DNA from: Emydura subglobosa
Lineage: Eukaryota > Chordata > Testudines > Chelidae
DNA: 64,000 nt
Reading direction: 5' to 3'
Assembly (NCBI GenBank): GCA_007922225.1
Contig: ML679970.1
Location: 41,372,212-41,436,211, forward strand
Numbering within the stretch: position 1 is the stretch's first letter; every line of letters begins with the position of its first letter. This document shows, piece by piece, positions 10,906 through 23,200 of this stretch. Both the position numbers and the translations under genes were made by a program. The notes under the pieces were generated by a model. That model did not search any database and was not told where the DNA came from. It saw only the letters and a list, made by a program, of their open reading frames with translations.

Positions 10906-11716
10906 CTCACCACCACCACCACCACTGTGCTGAGGCAGGATTACTTATGCCTGGAAATTCTGTTCTGTCAGTGGGGCCTTGGGAATTCTACTGGAAACAA
11001 AGAATGTGTTTAGTGAACAGTTGCTATCCAAACAAAGAGATTGGGGCCTGGTGCGCAGAATCTGATTCCAGTAGGAAAAGCAGGAAAAGTAGGAAAAGTG
11101 GTTGTTGGCAACATGCAAGTGGCCCTGAACTACCTGTGAGTTCGTCTGAGTTGGCCAGCGCTGCCAACTCTCGCAACATTGGTGTTTTTCTTAAAGCTCT
11201 AGCTGCTAGAATCAGGTTATTGCCGAAGATCCTCAGCTTGCATTTAGAAAAAGAAGTACATTTCTAGCCCTCCTGACTGCAGAGAAAAGCTGAAAACATG
11301 ACCCGCCCTTCAACCCGAGGACTTTATAATTTTTTATATCTCATGATTTATAAGTCACACTCATGGTCTTTGGAGGCCTAACTCATGATTTTTGATTGGG
11401 TTGGACAGCCTGCAGCCCTTCACCGAGTACTTCTTCGTGATTTGTCATTGACCTTCCAGGTGCTGGGCAGGCATTAGACATCCGTGCACCATCCTGATGT
11501 TTCTTGTAAAGCTGAAACCATTCTGGGTGGCCTTTTGTTTACTTCCTTGCCCACACACTGGATGTTGGTAGGAATGGATGACTTCTGTCCAAGCAGCATT
11601 TTCTATTGTTGGCCCCATGAGGGTGAACTCTTGCACACATTCGTGTTGATTTTCAATAACATGACAAACCGGAAAGCAGGGAAGGCAGGGATGTTACTGA
11701 TTACACTACAATTTTG

Positions 11717-11747
11717 CATTTCACTTTGTTTATCATCCATTTAATTA
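11717..11747 (+). repeat. Short direct repeat, copy 1
   Basis: The segment begins catttcactttgtttat and ends ttaatta. It matches 12145-12175 over 31 bp with two differences; the flanks do not match. Confidence 0.6.
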
Positions 11748-12144
11748 TAGTCACAGAATATGATGGGTGCTATATAAATGGGGTCTGCAGTGTTTTATTA
11801 ATACAGGCAGAATTGAAATATCTTATGCAGGTCACATTTGCTATGGGGATTATGGCAGAGATACCCAAGTTAATCATCAGTGGGTATTTTTCATATGGTG
11901 ATTTTATGTTAGTTGAATTTCACAGCTGTCAGGAAGCTGGGTGCCCTGCTTGTGTGAACTGGGCTTCATCTCCTTTAGTAGAGCAATAGGACAGATCCTC
12001 TGGCAAAATCCTTGCTCCTGGAGTGATGGGTGATATGCTGGATTTCCACAGGGGAGTAATTTTGCGTTTGGCCAGGAAGAGGCATGCACCAGCTTGTTTT
12101 TAATGGCATGAGAAGCGTAGCAGAAAAAACTGAAAGATTTTTGC

Positions 12145-12175
12145 CATTTCACTTTGTTTATGATCCACTTAATTA
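12145..12175 (+). repeat. Short direct repeat, copy 2
   Basis: It matches 11717-11747 over 31 bp with two differences (c/g and t/c). It ends in the homeodomain-type core TTAATTA as well. Confidence 0.6.
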
Positions 12176-13651
12176 GCTGTTCGGTACGAACAGAAACCTC
12201 TTGCAATTATTTTGAAAACATCTCAAAATATTCTGCAGCACAGCTTAAACAGATGTAAGATGTCAACAGTCTGGTTGTAGCTATGAACGGTTTGTTGGTT
12301 GTGCTTATATCGCAGCCAGCAGGAAAAATATTTGCACTCATTCCCCACATAGCTTGCTGGGGTCCATCCACCAAAACCAGAAATCGGACTGAAAGCTGGC
12401 CCATGGTTTGGCGCTGCTTCTTCTGAAGAGGAGCAGATATCCATGAATGAGGTATGAGCATCTACTCCTCTTTAGGTTTCCTTAAACGAAGCTTAATTTT
12501 GTTAAAAGAAAGAGGCCGCAAAGAATGAGATAAATACAGTAAGAGGCCGGTACTGATGGGTTCAGTTAGCCCCAGTGAAACACAGAACTCACCAACGCTT
12601 GGGCCTATTACAAGAGATCATTAGCAGCCCAGCCACATCAACATGAAACTCTTCAGTGCTTGCATGGCGCCAATATCAACTACATGCCTATGCTTTGGGA
12701 AGTAACTAGCCCTTTGCTACCTAGCCTCAAATACATCACTGTCCAAATCCCCCAGACCACGCCAGACAGCCATTCAGGATTGGTCACTTGGACACTGAGG
12801 CATTTTGCACATCTTGCTGCTGATGCTGCATGGCTGCAGCTGTGCTGATCTTTTCACCATCCCCTTCTGTCTTGGGCACAACCATCACTGGTTCCCGCAC
12901 CACCCTCCCTGCTCTGGCACTGCAGGAATTTACAGCGCTCTTGGTGAATTTTAAGACCGCTCTCATAGTCCGGCTGACACGTGCCTGTTTACTCTTCTGG
13001 AGCCCCTTGTCAATAGGAGTCTGCCAACTCAGAGGTGTATTTGAAGCTTTCACAAAGTAATGGCAATTGCTTGTGGAATCATAGGTGGAATCATAGGGGT
13101 GTGTGTCTCACATGAGACTTGCATGTTGGTTTGTGTCCCAGTAGATGTGCTTGGTTTTCAGTGACCATTCTCAGTCATCCTTCGTTCCACGGCCCTGAGA
13201 TGGCAACGTGCTATATTAAAATGAGGCTGCATCTTTCCTTGACCCTTGATGTCAGCAAGGATTCTGGAGAGAGTGAGAAGAAATAATATAGCAGCGTTGA
13301 AACACGCTTTGCGGGTTGCCCAAGAACACGCAGGCTGGACTCAGCATGACTGGACAGCAGACCCTTCCTGAGGCAGACTCCTCCTTGTCACAAGTACTAG
13401 GGCAACGCTTTTCAGATGGGTAGCTGAAGCTGTGTTACAAACCTGGCAGCTTCCCTGTTTGGCAGTCTCCCTGTGGTTTGCTGGTGGGCAGTCCTACTCT
13501 GATGAACCGGATTGTATGTTAGATGGGGAAGGCCAATGGAGAGCTGAACCCTGTAAAGCCAGAGGCCTGAAAATGGAGATTGATGGAGGAACAGGGATTC
13601 ATAGAACTCCACTTAGGCAGAAAATGTTTTACCTCGACTCCACACTTAACC

Positions 13652-13870
13652 TAGGGCTTGTCTATGCACAAAGATTAATCTGGACTACAGTAGGGGTGAG
13701 AATTTAAAGAGATTAACTATTCCTGATTAAACTCCGTGTGTGGATGCTCTTGTGCCAGTATAAGAGCATCTGCACATGGAATTAATCAGCAATAACTATT
13801 CCAGAGTGCGTGTGTGTGTGCAGATAATCGGCCTTATAATAGAAACTCAGCTTCAACTTTAATCTTGGAA
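13652..13870. mobile_element. DNA-element fragment (GGGCTTGTCTA start)
   Basis: It starts agggcttgtctatgcacaaa, the usual terminal motif of turtle non-autonomous DNA elements. The interior (ttaatctggactacagtagg, then a 'gtataagagcatctgcacat' region) fits that class. The far end is unclear near 13840-13870. Confidence 0.45.
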
Positions 13871-16490
13871 TAACTATTATTGCTTCATAGTCTACTATAT
13901 AGAAATCCCCATGCAGCACTTCACAGTGTAAAAGGTCAGGTTATAGTTCAGACATCACAACACAGCAAGAGGTGATGCCTTTTGAAAATGTATTGATTTT
14001 CAGCAGTTTCCAATGCAAAAGTTATAAATGCCTCCTGTTGAACAAAATACTCAGAATCAAAGAGGAGGTTTTCAGAAGCACAAATGGCCATTAGGTACAG
14101 AGCTAGGTGAACAATGGATTTTTTGGTTCTTTGGCAATTCTGAAAAATCGGGGGGAGAGAGGGAGAATTGTTACAGCATGAACCAAGAAACTTTACATTT
14201 TTCAAAATGTTCAGCAAATTGAAAAGTAAATAAATAAAAATTAATTTTGAGTCATGTTGCAGGGTCAGTTGAAGAGAGAGAAATTGAGCCGGGTGGAGCG
14301 ATAAGGAGCGTTTGTTGTCACGTGCGTCCAACAAAGTGAGCCCCGAGTTCACTACTTTACAACTTTTTATCTAAAATAATTTGTAAACACATACACTTCT
14401 ACAACGCCCCATACAATCCCTGTTTGGTGATATAAATGATTACAAAATGAATATTAATGGCTAGGGGAGGTGTATAATTACATCCGCCCCTGTTTGTTAT
14501 TTCCCACGAAACTCGCATAGCATAAACATTTATCTTAACAGCAGGAATGGCCATGAAGTCCCTTAACAAACTAGCAACAAGGGAAGAACTAGGGGGAGAG
14601 ATCCCGAGCCTTCCCTAACAGACATGCTGTCTGGGAAAGAAGAGAGAACACCCTTTTACCACATTCTTTGTCTAGGTGATGCGAGGAGGAATGGGCGGGG
14701 AGAGGGGGAATATAGCTTACCCGTATTACGATCTCGTTACCATGGTGCTATTGGGCAGGTTTGTCCTGTTCTGGACACTGCTAGAAAGTTGCTCTGATAG
14801 GCTCCCTCCTTCCTTAACTTCCAGGCTAGAAAAGTGCTGTGGTTTGCACATGATTATTGCTTGTGTAGTACATGGCCTTTTTAGCCCAAGTCAGGGGGCC
14901 CATGGAGGACAATTTGTGTCCAAAGCCTGGGCCCAACTCCCAGCCCCCCAGGAATATGGCTCAGCGCTGACATCCTTTGTCCCTGTGCCCACAAGTCAAA
15001 TAAAACGTTTCAGATCAAAACATTTCCTTTTAATTTTTGCCATTTAAAAATGTTCTTTAAAAAAAAAAAAACTAAAGGAAATTTTGAAACAAAAGGTCGT
15101 TTGAAAATAAAACCTCGAAATGTTTTGAAAATGACAAAGCAAAAAACTTTTTGATTTGTTTGTTTGTTTGTTTTTTATTTTCTGACTGGAACAATTCAGT
15201 GAAATCAACAGAAATTTGAGAAATGTTTTAGTATCCTAAATCTGCATTCTCCAAACGCCCCTCTCCCTCAAAAAATCATTGGCTGAAAATTTTCACCAGA
15301 TCTAGTCAATCACTTAATTCCCATTGACTTAATTCCATGAGGATTAGACCCCCCAGCTGGAGCCTTGTGTCTTTGACAATCCATCTCCCCTACAAGTGTT
15401 CCCCAACCTGGAATTTCTTTGGCTCACTGGCAGCTTCTCAGCCCAGCTCCGCTAGCTCTGTGTGCGATGAATCCAGAACTCCCTGAGTTCTGTTGGAGCT
15501 TATCTGTTAGTCTGGTTGTATTCACTTCTAGAGTTACATGAAGAAGGGGAAAAATCATTTTTTGAACTTTGTGTCAAAAGAAAAAGTATCTTTTTTTTTT
15601 TTTTTTCCCCCCCCAAAATGAGAGGAATAATTCTTTCCGTTTGATACCATATCTACTAAGACAATGCATTGTGCTCTAATAAGAGCCACCCGGGAAAATT
15701 CCTTGTTCTCCTGCCCAAATGGCAGACTCTATCATTTTTCTTGGGTTTTTTAATTTTTTTTAAAGAACCATTCCCTCGAGCTCTAAGTAAAATTGATTTT
15801 TAAGTGAAACTATCTCTTATAATTGCAGCTGAAATGCCTTGTGGTTATTGTAATGGATTTTGAACTGTGACGAGGTCTACTTGATGATCATAACTGGAGC
15901 GCCGCAGATTATTTGAATGTGATTTAGGGAACCTTGTTGGATTGAATGATTTGAGCTTAGCCGAGCGTTTTGCCTGAATAAAGAGGAGATGAAGGCAGGA
16001 GCAGTGGCCTGAAATGCTGACTAACACACTTCCTGCCCGTTCTCACAACCACAAGGCTGCAGAAGCTGAGAATGCTTCGAAGACCTGGTGCTCCAAGCTC
16101 TGCCCTTTTCCTGAAAGTGCTCTATTAACCCATCCACCGGGTGCTGTATGGCACATCCTCCATTTCTCTGGTGAGGCACAGATATGACGCCTCGCTGCTG
16201 AGGAAAGATGAGGAGAGTCAAGGATTGGCAAAGAAACTCTGGTATGCATATGAATATATCCCGAGCCGAGTTCAGGTCTTTTTTCACCTGCAGGCTGGGA
16301 TTCCCCTCTAGATGTCCAACTTCCATCCTTCTTCTTGCAGCAGGTTGAATCTGGAATTCACTCCAGCTGGAAAAACGATTCCAGTCATCGGGCATGGTAC
16401 AGCAGTGCCCCTCTGATTGTCTTCCTTCAGCCTACTGCGCCCATCTCAGGGCAGGTTGGTTTTGTGTCCACCTTTCGGCTGACTCGTAAA
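13871..16490. other. No supported gene; AT-rich stretch
   Basis: 14995-15250 and 42420-42545 share repeated motifs around gaaacaaaa and attttgaaac, suggesting two copies of one AT-rich dispersed repeat. Poly-A/T runs occur at 15057-15071 and 15590-15614, with (TTTG)n near 15155-15172. No coding signal was found. Confidence 0.4.
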
Positions 16491-16672
16491 TCCTGGGTCA
16501 CTGGACTGGGAACCAGGACACCTGGGTTGTATTTCTAACTCTGTCCTTAACTGTCTGTGGCCAGGGGCAGGACCCTGCCCCCCTCTCTTTCTGCCTCGCC
16601 TTCCCCGTCCATCAAACAGGGATGATGATACCAAGCCACCTTTGTAAAAGTGCTTTGTTATCTAGGGAAGAA
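16491..16672 (+). repeat. MIR-type SINE
   Basis: The order of motifs is that of an ancient tRNA-derived CORE-SINE: gggtcactggactgggaacc, acctgggttgtatttctaac (around the B box), the ctttctgcctc...catcaaacagggatgatgat core, and cctttgtaaaagtgctttg at the end. It is degenerate, as expected for MIR in amniotes. Confidence 0.75.
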
Positions 16673-16859
16673 AAGTTCCACTGACGTCTGGCCATCAGAC
16701 TCCTCCTCTAGTCTCATCTCTGTATTGTCTGCTGAACATTGCCATCCAACAATGGTTAGTCAGGTGACAAGCTGATACTATCCATTTACATGCAAAACAT
16801 GCTACTTTTACTGTTCCCTCATTCTCCGCTCCCCCTCCCCCTTTTTTCTGTGCCTTCCA

Positions 16860-17012
16860 TCCATTGCACCTCATTGTTCTCCTAGACAGCAAGTTCTCTG
16901 GGGCAGGGAATTTTTGTGATGTGCATGTACAGCACCTGGTGCAGTAGGGCCCTGGTCTTTGATTGAGGCCTCTAGGTACTTCCAGAGTGCAAAAAATACA
17001 TATATTCAAAAT
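16860..17012 (+). repeat. L2/MIR-type 3' end
   Basis: The motifs agcaagttctctggggcagg and gtacagcacctggtgcagta followed by a ggcctctaggtact segment match the 3' end shared by L2 LINEs and their partner SINEs. It lies about 190 bp downstream of the MIR copy on the same strand. Confidence 0.6.
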
Positions 17013-17477
17013 GTTATTAACTGGTGCCATGAATTACGTCTCTACTGTTGGGTTCATTAGTGATGTCTTTAATTCGACTTCCGTCTGGTGCTTCTAGTCT
17101 CGTTTGCAGCTGTCTCTACTGAGAGGTCAGTCAGGTTTGTAGCTGTCTTCATTAGCTGGGTTTCGATATCACTTCTTTCCTGTGCACCCTGCCTGCGGCC
17201 TTTGGGACCTGACTGGAGTGGAGGACAGCCTAGATGCAGTCTTGCCATGCCCAAAAAGTCAAACGTCATGAATCAGTCCCCTCAAAAGTCAGGGCACAGG
17301 CCCAAAAACCAGGAGGTTGTTTTAAAGATTTTTGGGAAGGCTTTTTGGTCTGTCTTTGGACTGGTCACCATCAGGATGTTGGCATGACAATTAGTGTAGC
17401 CAAATGTATTGAGTTAAGGAAATGTTGGTCTCGGCTGCTGGGATGTAAGTTCGGACACCGCAGGGCAAGGTTTAAAT

Positions 17478-17680
17478 GCTGTAGTCTAGTGGATAGGGCC
17501 CTGGGCTGGGAGTCAGGAGATGATGACTCTTGTGCCTGTGTGAATTGAAGCACATCCTTCCTCTCTCTCTCTCTCTCTAAGGATCCTCTCTCCATCTTGT
17601 CTGTCTTATCTCTGTCAAGTGTAAGCTATTACAGGCAGGGACTGCCTCTCACAATGTGTACGTAGAGCAAGTAACTCCAG
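17478..17680 (+). repeat. MIR 5' part plus L2-like segment
   Basis: gtctagtggatagggccctg and gggctgggagtcaggagatg mark a MIR head at 17478-17560. A (CT)n run at 17560-17578 replaces the pyrimidine-rich core region. Then gtaagctattacaggcaggg resembles the L2-type 3' end. The pieces may be one rearranged element or two. Confidence 0.5.
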
Positions 17681-17833
17681 AGCTGCTGTCGTACAAACAA
17701 ACAGCAAAAGGAAAACTCTCCATTACTAAATAAAGAATGAGACATGATGTTTCCATCCATGTTACAGGAAGGCCTGTCTGCTCTCAGAGTATCTCCCTTG
17801 CCTGTTTCACTGGAGCATTGAAGCTTAATCAAC

Positions 17834-17890
17834 ATAAAGTGCTATGAGATCCTTCCATAAAGAGAGCTCCTAGGTATTATTTATTTATTT
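17834..17890 (+). repeat. MIR 3'-end fragment
   Basis: aaagtgctatgagatccttc followed by ctaggtattatttatttatt is the typical distal end of amniote MIR copies. Confidence 0.55.
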
Positions 17891-19554
17891 GCCCAGCAGC
17901 TGTTCTAGGAGACTGAGCAAATACAGAATTAAGGAAGTTTTGAGACTTGCAAGATCATAGAAGTTGGGGATGGTAAGGACAAGGCAGCTTCTGCATTCTA
18001 TCCCCTACTAACGCAAGGTATCACCAGGCGTTCCCCCGCCAGCCTCTGTGAGCAGAAAGCTATTAAGACATGGATTCTGGGGGTGTTGACAGAGGACCCT
18101 GGATCATCTGGGACAAAGCAAATTTCAGAGCAAGGCCACCTTTGAGAAATGCTGGTTTGTGGCTCAGTAACTCCTGACAAGTGGTAACAGCTTTAGCATG
18201 AGGGTTATTAGGGGCCAGTGCAGTGTCATCCACGCTGGGGGAGATTCAGCTGCTGAAAAGCTCAAGCAGATTTAGACAAATGCCGTCTTTCCTGTTCTTG
18301 CACACTGTTGTTGTGCATGCCGGGGAAATAGCAAGAAATAGCAATGCACATGAGGGATGAACCACCTCCACTTTAATTTCTAAATAGATTAATTTCAACG
18401 CTAGGAGCCACATGAAGCCTTGAGTTAAAGCAGATAGAGCTCCACTGCAATCACTGTTTTCAACTGCTCAGGTGCGTTAGGGCTGGGCACACTATAAGGC
18501 GCTGAATAGCATTCACAAGGGCTTAATTTGGCCTAGTGGGCGCAAGACACTCTTTGTAAATGGTTTGTTCCACCACAGTGGTTTGTTCCATGTAGCCCAT
18601 CGGGGCTGCGCAGCAAATCTCTCCGACAGCTGGGGACAGGACACTAGCTGGGGAAGGCTCTGAGTTACTACAGAGAATTCTTTCCCAGGTGTCTGTCCGG
18701 TGGGTCTTGCCCACATCTCATGGTCTCACTGATTGCCATGTTTGGGGTTGAGAAGGAATTTTCCTGCAGGTCAGATTGGCTGAGACCCTGGAGGGCTGCA
18801 CTAACCAGCCCGCAATCGCTAATTGCAAAGCAACAGGAATAGGGCGAAGGAGCAGTAGCCCAGGGCTGGGGGGAGTCTGGGTAGGGTGTGGCTGGCACGT
18901 CAATGGCAGCACATAGGCGCTAGCTCCCCAGGGGTAGGAGTAATAACAGTAATAACAAAGGAGCCAGCGCAGTCTGCCAGGGAAGAGACAAGGAGATTAA
19001 GGATTGTCAAGAAATGCAGCCGTCACTCAGCCGGGTGAGTGAGTGTGAATAAGCAGCTCCTAGGAGCAGCCCTGTCTTGCTGCCTGCCGCCCTGCCCTGC
19101 CTCCACTTCGTGGAGTGAAGATGACCATCACCCCCTAAAGTACTTGACAGTGAGAGCTTCAGCACATGGTTGCTGCCTGAGCACAGGCTTGGCAGAGCTC
19201 TCATTAGCAGAGGGACTGCAATTACATGGGAAGTGGAATGGGGATGAGATGGATACGATCCCTGAGCAACCTTTTGTAACCCATGTCCTGTGTTCTCCTC
19301 CTATGTCAAATGGGTGCTGCGCTTTGACTGCCCTGCTCTGTGCCTGAGCCTGGAGAACCCTGCCTCCCTGGAGTCCACAGTGCAGTTGTGGGTCGGGGCT
19401 CTTTCTGGCGAAGAGGGAGTTAACGTCAGCTGAGCTTCCCCTTGTATTGTGTGGTCAGGGTGCTAGGATCAGTGGAACCCCCCGGCCAGTGGGCAGTTTT
19501 CCCATTTACTTCCGCATGTACCCTCTCCTCTTGCTCTCCAGAGTCAGTGTTTCT
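17891..19554. other. No supported gene
   Basis: Open frames reach 102 codons but overlap on both strands. I saw no repeat family with confidence and no splice-site pairs bounding an open segment. Confidence 0.45.
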
Positions 19555-19609
19555 AATAATAACAAAGGGAATTCTGTAGCACTTTAAAGACTAACAAATT
19601 TAATTTCTG

Positions 19610-19652
19610 CAGGCGTAAACTTTCGTGGGCTGTAACCCACTTCATCAGATGT
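19610..19652 (-). ncRNA. Hammerhead-ribozyme-like motif in the Penelope 3' region
   Basis: The minus strand reads CTGATGA (19648-19642), then an extra A, then a six-pair stem GTGGGT/GCCCAC closed by TACA, then GAAA (19624-19621). CUGAUGA, stem II and GAAA in this order are the conserved hammerhead core. Published work reports hammerheads in Penelope-like elements. Against it, the extra A before stem II is non-canonical, stem III after GAAA is only weakly paired, and a clear stem I is not visible. It may be a decayed ribozyme or a coincidence within the repeat consensus. Confidence 0.4.
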
Positions 19653-19805
19653 AAGGTATAGAAATCAGATTGGGGGTATATATATACATCTAAACTTAAG
19701 GAACAACAATGGGGAAGTTAGGTATAAGCAAAGTCCATTCAGTTAGAGTAGTTGAGGCCTATTCACAACATTGATTAGGAGGTGAGAATGTGTGAACAGT
19801 GACAA

Positions 19806-20225
19806 TTACTTCTTGTAATGAGAGAACCATTCCAAATCCCTATTTAGACCCAGTTTGATTGTGTCAAGTTTGCAGATGAATTCCAATTCTGCAGTTTCTC
19901 TTTGAAGTCTGTTTTTGAAGTTTTTCTGTAGAAGTATAGCAACTTTTAAATCAGCTACAGAGTGTCCTGGGAGGTTGAAGTGCTCTCCGATTGGTTTACG
20001 GATGTTACCATTTTTTAAGTCTGATTTGTGTCCATTTATTCTTTTGTGTAATGACAGTCCGGTTTGGCCAATGTACATGGCAGAGGGGCATTGCTGGCAC
20101 ATCATGGCATATATAACATTAGTAGATGTGCAGGTGAAGATAAACCTGTTTTCCAAAAGTGGCCGTTGTGTGCTGAGCACTGGAGCAGGGTGCATCTTTA
20201 CTGAGCTATGACAGAGCGTGCACAT
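19806..20225 (-). CDS. GIY-YIG endonuclease domain of a Penelope-like element (139 codons)
   Basis: Penelope-like elements join a reverse transcriptase to a C-terminal GIY-YIG nuclease that nicks DNA during integration. Here residues 37-39 are VIY (in place of GIY) and residues 51-53 are YIG, in the context CPSAMYIGQTG. Arg62 in LHKRINGHK fits the catalytic arginine. Glu110/Glu113/Glu115 in RETAELEF are candidates for the metal-binding glutamate. Cysteines at 2, 5, 32, 43 and 46 include a CxxC pair and the CQQC just before YIG, typical of the Penelope linker and nuclease. The frame is intact across the domain, but the first methionine is not a genuine start because the element is 5'-truncated. 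It is unlikely to act without the reverse transcriptase. Confidence 0.8.
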   Translation of the reverse strand: MCTLCHSSVKMHPAPVLSTQRPLLENRFIFTCTSTNVIYAMMCQQCPSAMYIGQTGLSLHKRINGHKSDLKNGNIRKPIGEHFNLPGHSVADLKVAILLQKNFKNRLQRETAELEFICKLDTIKLGLNRDLEWFSHYKK

Positions 20226-23200
20226 CGCCCACGATACATCTTATGTGCAGCTGCTGGGGGCAAGGCAGTGCAATTGGGGTTTCATTTGTATTCCCTTTTC
20301 AAATTGCATGTATAGTAAGTTCCCGCTCAGGCTGAATGACTCACTGCCCAGGGCGTGCAGCTTGTGTGCAAGCTTCTGGCAATTTCTGGCCTGCAGCCCT
20401 CCCTGCTACTCCAGTTCTGGGATCTCACACAGCTCTGCAAGTGCCGCTCACTCCTAACTTGCAGTATGCCTCACTATCTAGAACAGACGCTGTGCCTCTG
20501 GTAACCTGTGCTGTGTGGTTTCTTGTACCATTCGCATTGCCATGGTATATGTGCCATCCCGGAGGGCGTTAAAGGATGAGAGATTCATCCTTTCCCAGGG
20601 GCAGAATTGGGTGTGCAGTGGAGTGTGACGGGTTTCTTTACTATGTCCATGCTGCTCTTTGCTTATGTGAGAGCAGACAGGGCGAAGAAGTGCACCTCGC
20701 TCTTGGAGCGGAAGGTGGGGAGGTTTGAGCATGGTCCTTAGTTCCTAGGGGAGTTCATACCATCATCTAGATCTAGGACCCGAGAAAGCTCCGTCTCCTC
20801 CTTCTGACAAACAGCCATGACCAGTGGTAACGGACTTGTATTGTTTCCTATTGTCCAGAGCACATATGCTGCGCAGACTCACATTACAGAATGGCGTCTG
20901 TCCCATGGGTAAATAGTTCTGCCTCCTGTGTGGCACTAATGTCCATGCAGTAAACTTCAGAGCTAGGTGAAAAAGTGCATTCATCGTAGCTGCACTTTGC
21001 TCCTGTGGGACTGCGGCTGATATTCCCAGACCACTGAGCACCTGCCAGGAGCTGCCAGATATTATTTTAAATTAGTAATTATCAACCACAAAATAATTCC
21101 TCTTTTATCCCCCCACACCCAGTATGTAAAATTCCCCACCACCACCCCCAAGTTACTCTGGCCTCAGTCTTGAAATATTCTGGTTTAAATCCCAGTAGGG
21201 AATCTTCCCTTTCCAAGGGAATCTGTCTGCCAAAGCATAAACTTCTCAGACCTTTGCATGGTGACATAATGGACAATGACTCCTTTTTAAAGAAACGTCT
21301 GTAAAGAATGAATTATGGTGTCTCTGTGCAGTTGGTTTCATGGTGCCAGGGCAGGTTGCTGGGTGGAAGGACTCAAGCTCTAGTACCCAGAACATTTAGA
21401 AATGATTTCTGAGGCAGGATTGCCTGGAGGGTGGTGTAAATGTTTTATTGCCCGTGAGTTCGGGACCGCATTGAAGCTTGCATAACTGACTGACAGCTTC
21501 ACTGCTCACAAACATTCCCATCTCATGCCGCTAAAGCATGCTACCTCTCCGAGAGGTGGGCACGTGCTGTAGATCACACATCCAACGAGACATTCTGCAT
21601 GGACATAACAGGCCAGGAGCTGCAAGGGATCAAATCGGTCCTGGGCTTTGGGCCAGCTGGATTTTGTAGCTGCCTTATGGACTTTAAGCTTTGAAGGCTG
21701 CCTTTGGTTTCTCCCACATCCATAGTGTGAAAAGCCGTGAAGGGTTGGGGTTAGCTGCAACTTCTTCTCTCCTCCTCCCTGAAGCCATTATTTATGTGAT
21801 TAATCTAATCTAATCTAATCTAATCTAATATATATAGGGTTAGGTTCCTAAATATCACCAAGCATGATATATCCATACATATAACTGAAAGTTTACCCCA
21901 TTGTCGGTTCCCACACATGCCTACCCACCCCTGCAGACAGGTGGACGGCATTCCATGCGCTATAAATACCATAAAATCTATAGATAAAAATGTTTCTTAA
22001 ATCTGTGGGGGTAAGACAGCTGTAGAGAATGCATTGCTGCAATTGACATGCCAGGACATTGCAAGTGGTATGAAATGAGAACAATTTGAAACCGCTGTGC
22101 TGGAATTTATCACCCAGGGCAGCCTTTGAAAATCCATTGACATCCTACCGCTGATATTAATGGGCCTGCCACGCCCAGAAATTACATTTTTCATGCAGCA
22201 GAAGAAGGGAGGGAGGGAAAGTGAAAGCAAGAACAAAGGAAGAGTAGCCACGGCTTTATCTTCCATGGGTACCTACAATGCATAGGGGCAGTTGTCCTAG
22301 CAGGCAATTTATCTTTTCCCCATCAAATATTCTTTAAAGAATAAGTTGAAGGGGTAATAAGTCTCTGCCCTGGGCGCCAACATTGTCCTCTAGGTTCCTC
22401 CCCAGTTTGGGTTACTGGTGAAATAAATGTGGTGATTGCTGTCCTCCTGATCCCGTTGAGTGCTTGCCAAACCAGTGGCCAGCAGGGCAAGTTAACCTCC
22501 AGTGTGACTCCGTTGTCATTACTGAGGCTGAGTGCATGCTCGTGTGACAAGTGTGGCAGACTCTGCTGAGGAGAGGGCCAGAGATGCATGCAGTCATAGG
22601 CAACGGGGATCAGGTTTGAATAAGGAGGGAAGGCCCAGGCCAATGGCAGGAGGTGATAGCAGGTGGTGTTGGCTCTTCCTTTCCCTCAATCCCTGCTGGG
22701 ATACCCGGCATGAGTTAATGCTGCTTCCATCATCTGCAGTAAATGCCCCACCCTGGCTGTGTTGCAAGCGAGAGGAAGCCGCTGGCACAGAGAAGCAAGG
22801 CTTACGGGTGAATGGCTCTTGCCTTTGGCACGCTACTCATGAACTGCCTATTCTGGAAGCTGGGTCCACATCTTATGAGGCATCCCAGGATGAAGTTTTC
22901 AGCCGCCTACATGGGAATAACCTGCCTAGGGGATCCCAGATTTTGTCAAGGTGAGGGCAGCTCCATCATTTGCATGCATTACCTTGACTTTTCATGCCTG
23001 GTGTTCCTGCTGGGATGCTTTTTTTGTGGCTGATATTGGGACATTGGTGCAAATCTGCCGAAATGTAACCAGTTCTTACAAAGACACTAAATGCCCCTTA
23101 GCGTGAGCTGCTTCTTAGGAAACTGAAGATATATTCGTCCTGGAAAGCAAGAGCAAATAGCGTTTCTGGAACTGAGAGAGTTTCTTAAATGAGAAGAACA

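Larger units (their letters stand above)
10926..13640. other. No supported gene; short direct duplication
   Basis: The only structure I could define is a 31-bp direct repeat with two mismatches, at 11717-11747 and 12145-12175 (see the next two entries). The 240-codon open frame that ends at 11267 begins inside the candidate LTR and is not gene-like. Confidence 0.45.
19555..20225 (-). mobile_element. Penelope-like retroelement fragment (3' part)
   Basis: On the minus strand the element runs from a truncated 5' end near 20225, through an open frame encoding a GIY-YIG endonuclease (20225-19806), to a 3' region that ends with gtctttaaagtgctacagaa near 19590-19570. That ending and the preceding catctgatgaagtggg...cacgaaag block are those of a repeat abundant in turtle and crocodilian genomes. 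The reverse-transcriptase part is missing. No target duplication was found. Confidence 0.8.

Noticed and set aside
10545..11267. 240-codon plus-strand open frame
   Set aside because: It starts inside the candidate LTR and crosses a CR1 fragment and a (CAC)n run. The product is rich in H, P, S and R with no domain. It is open by chance and composition.
21801..21829. (TAATC)n as interstitial telomere repeat
   Set aside because: The unit is TAATC, not TTAGGG or its complement.
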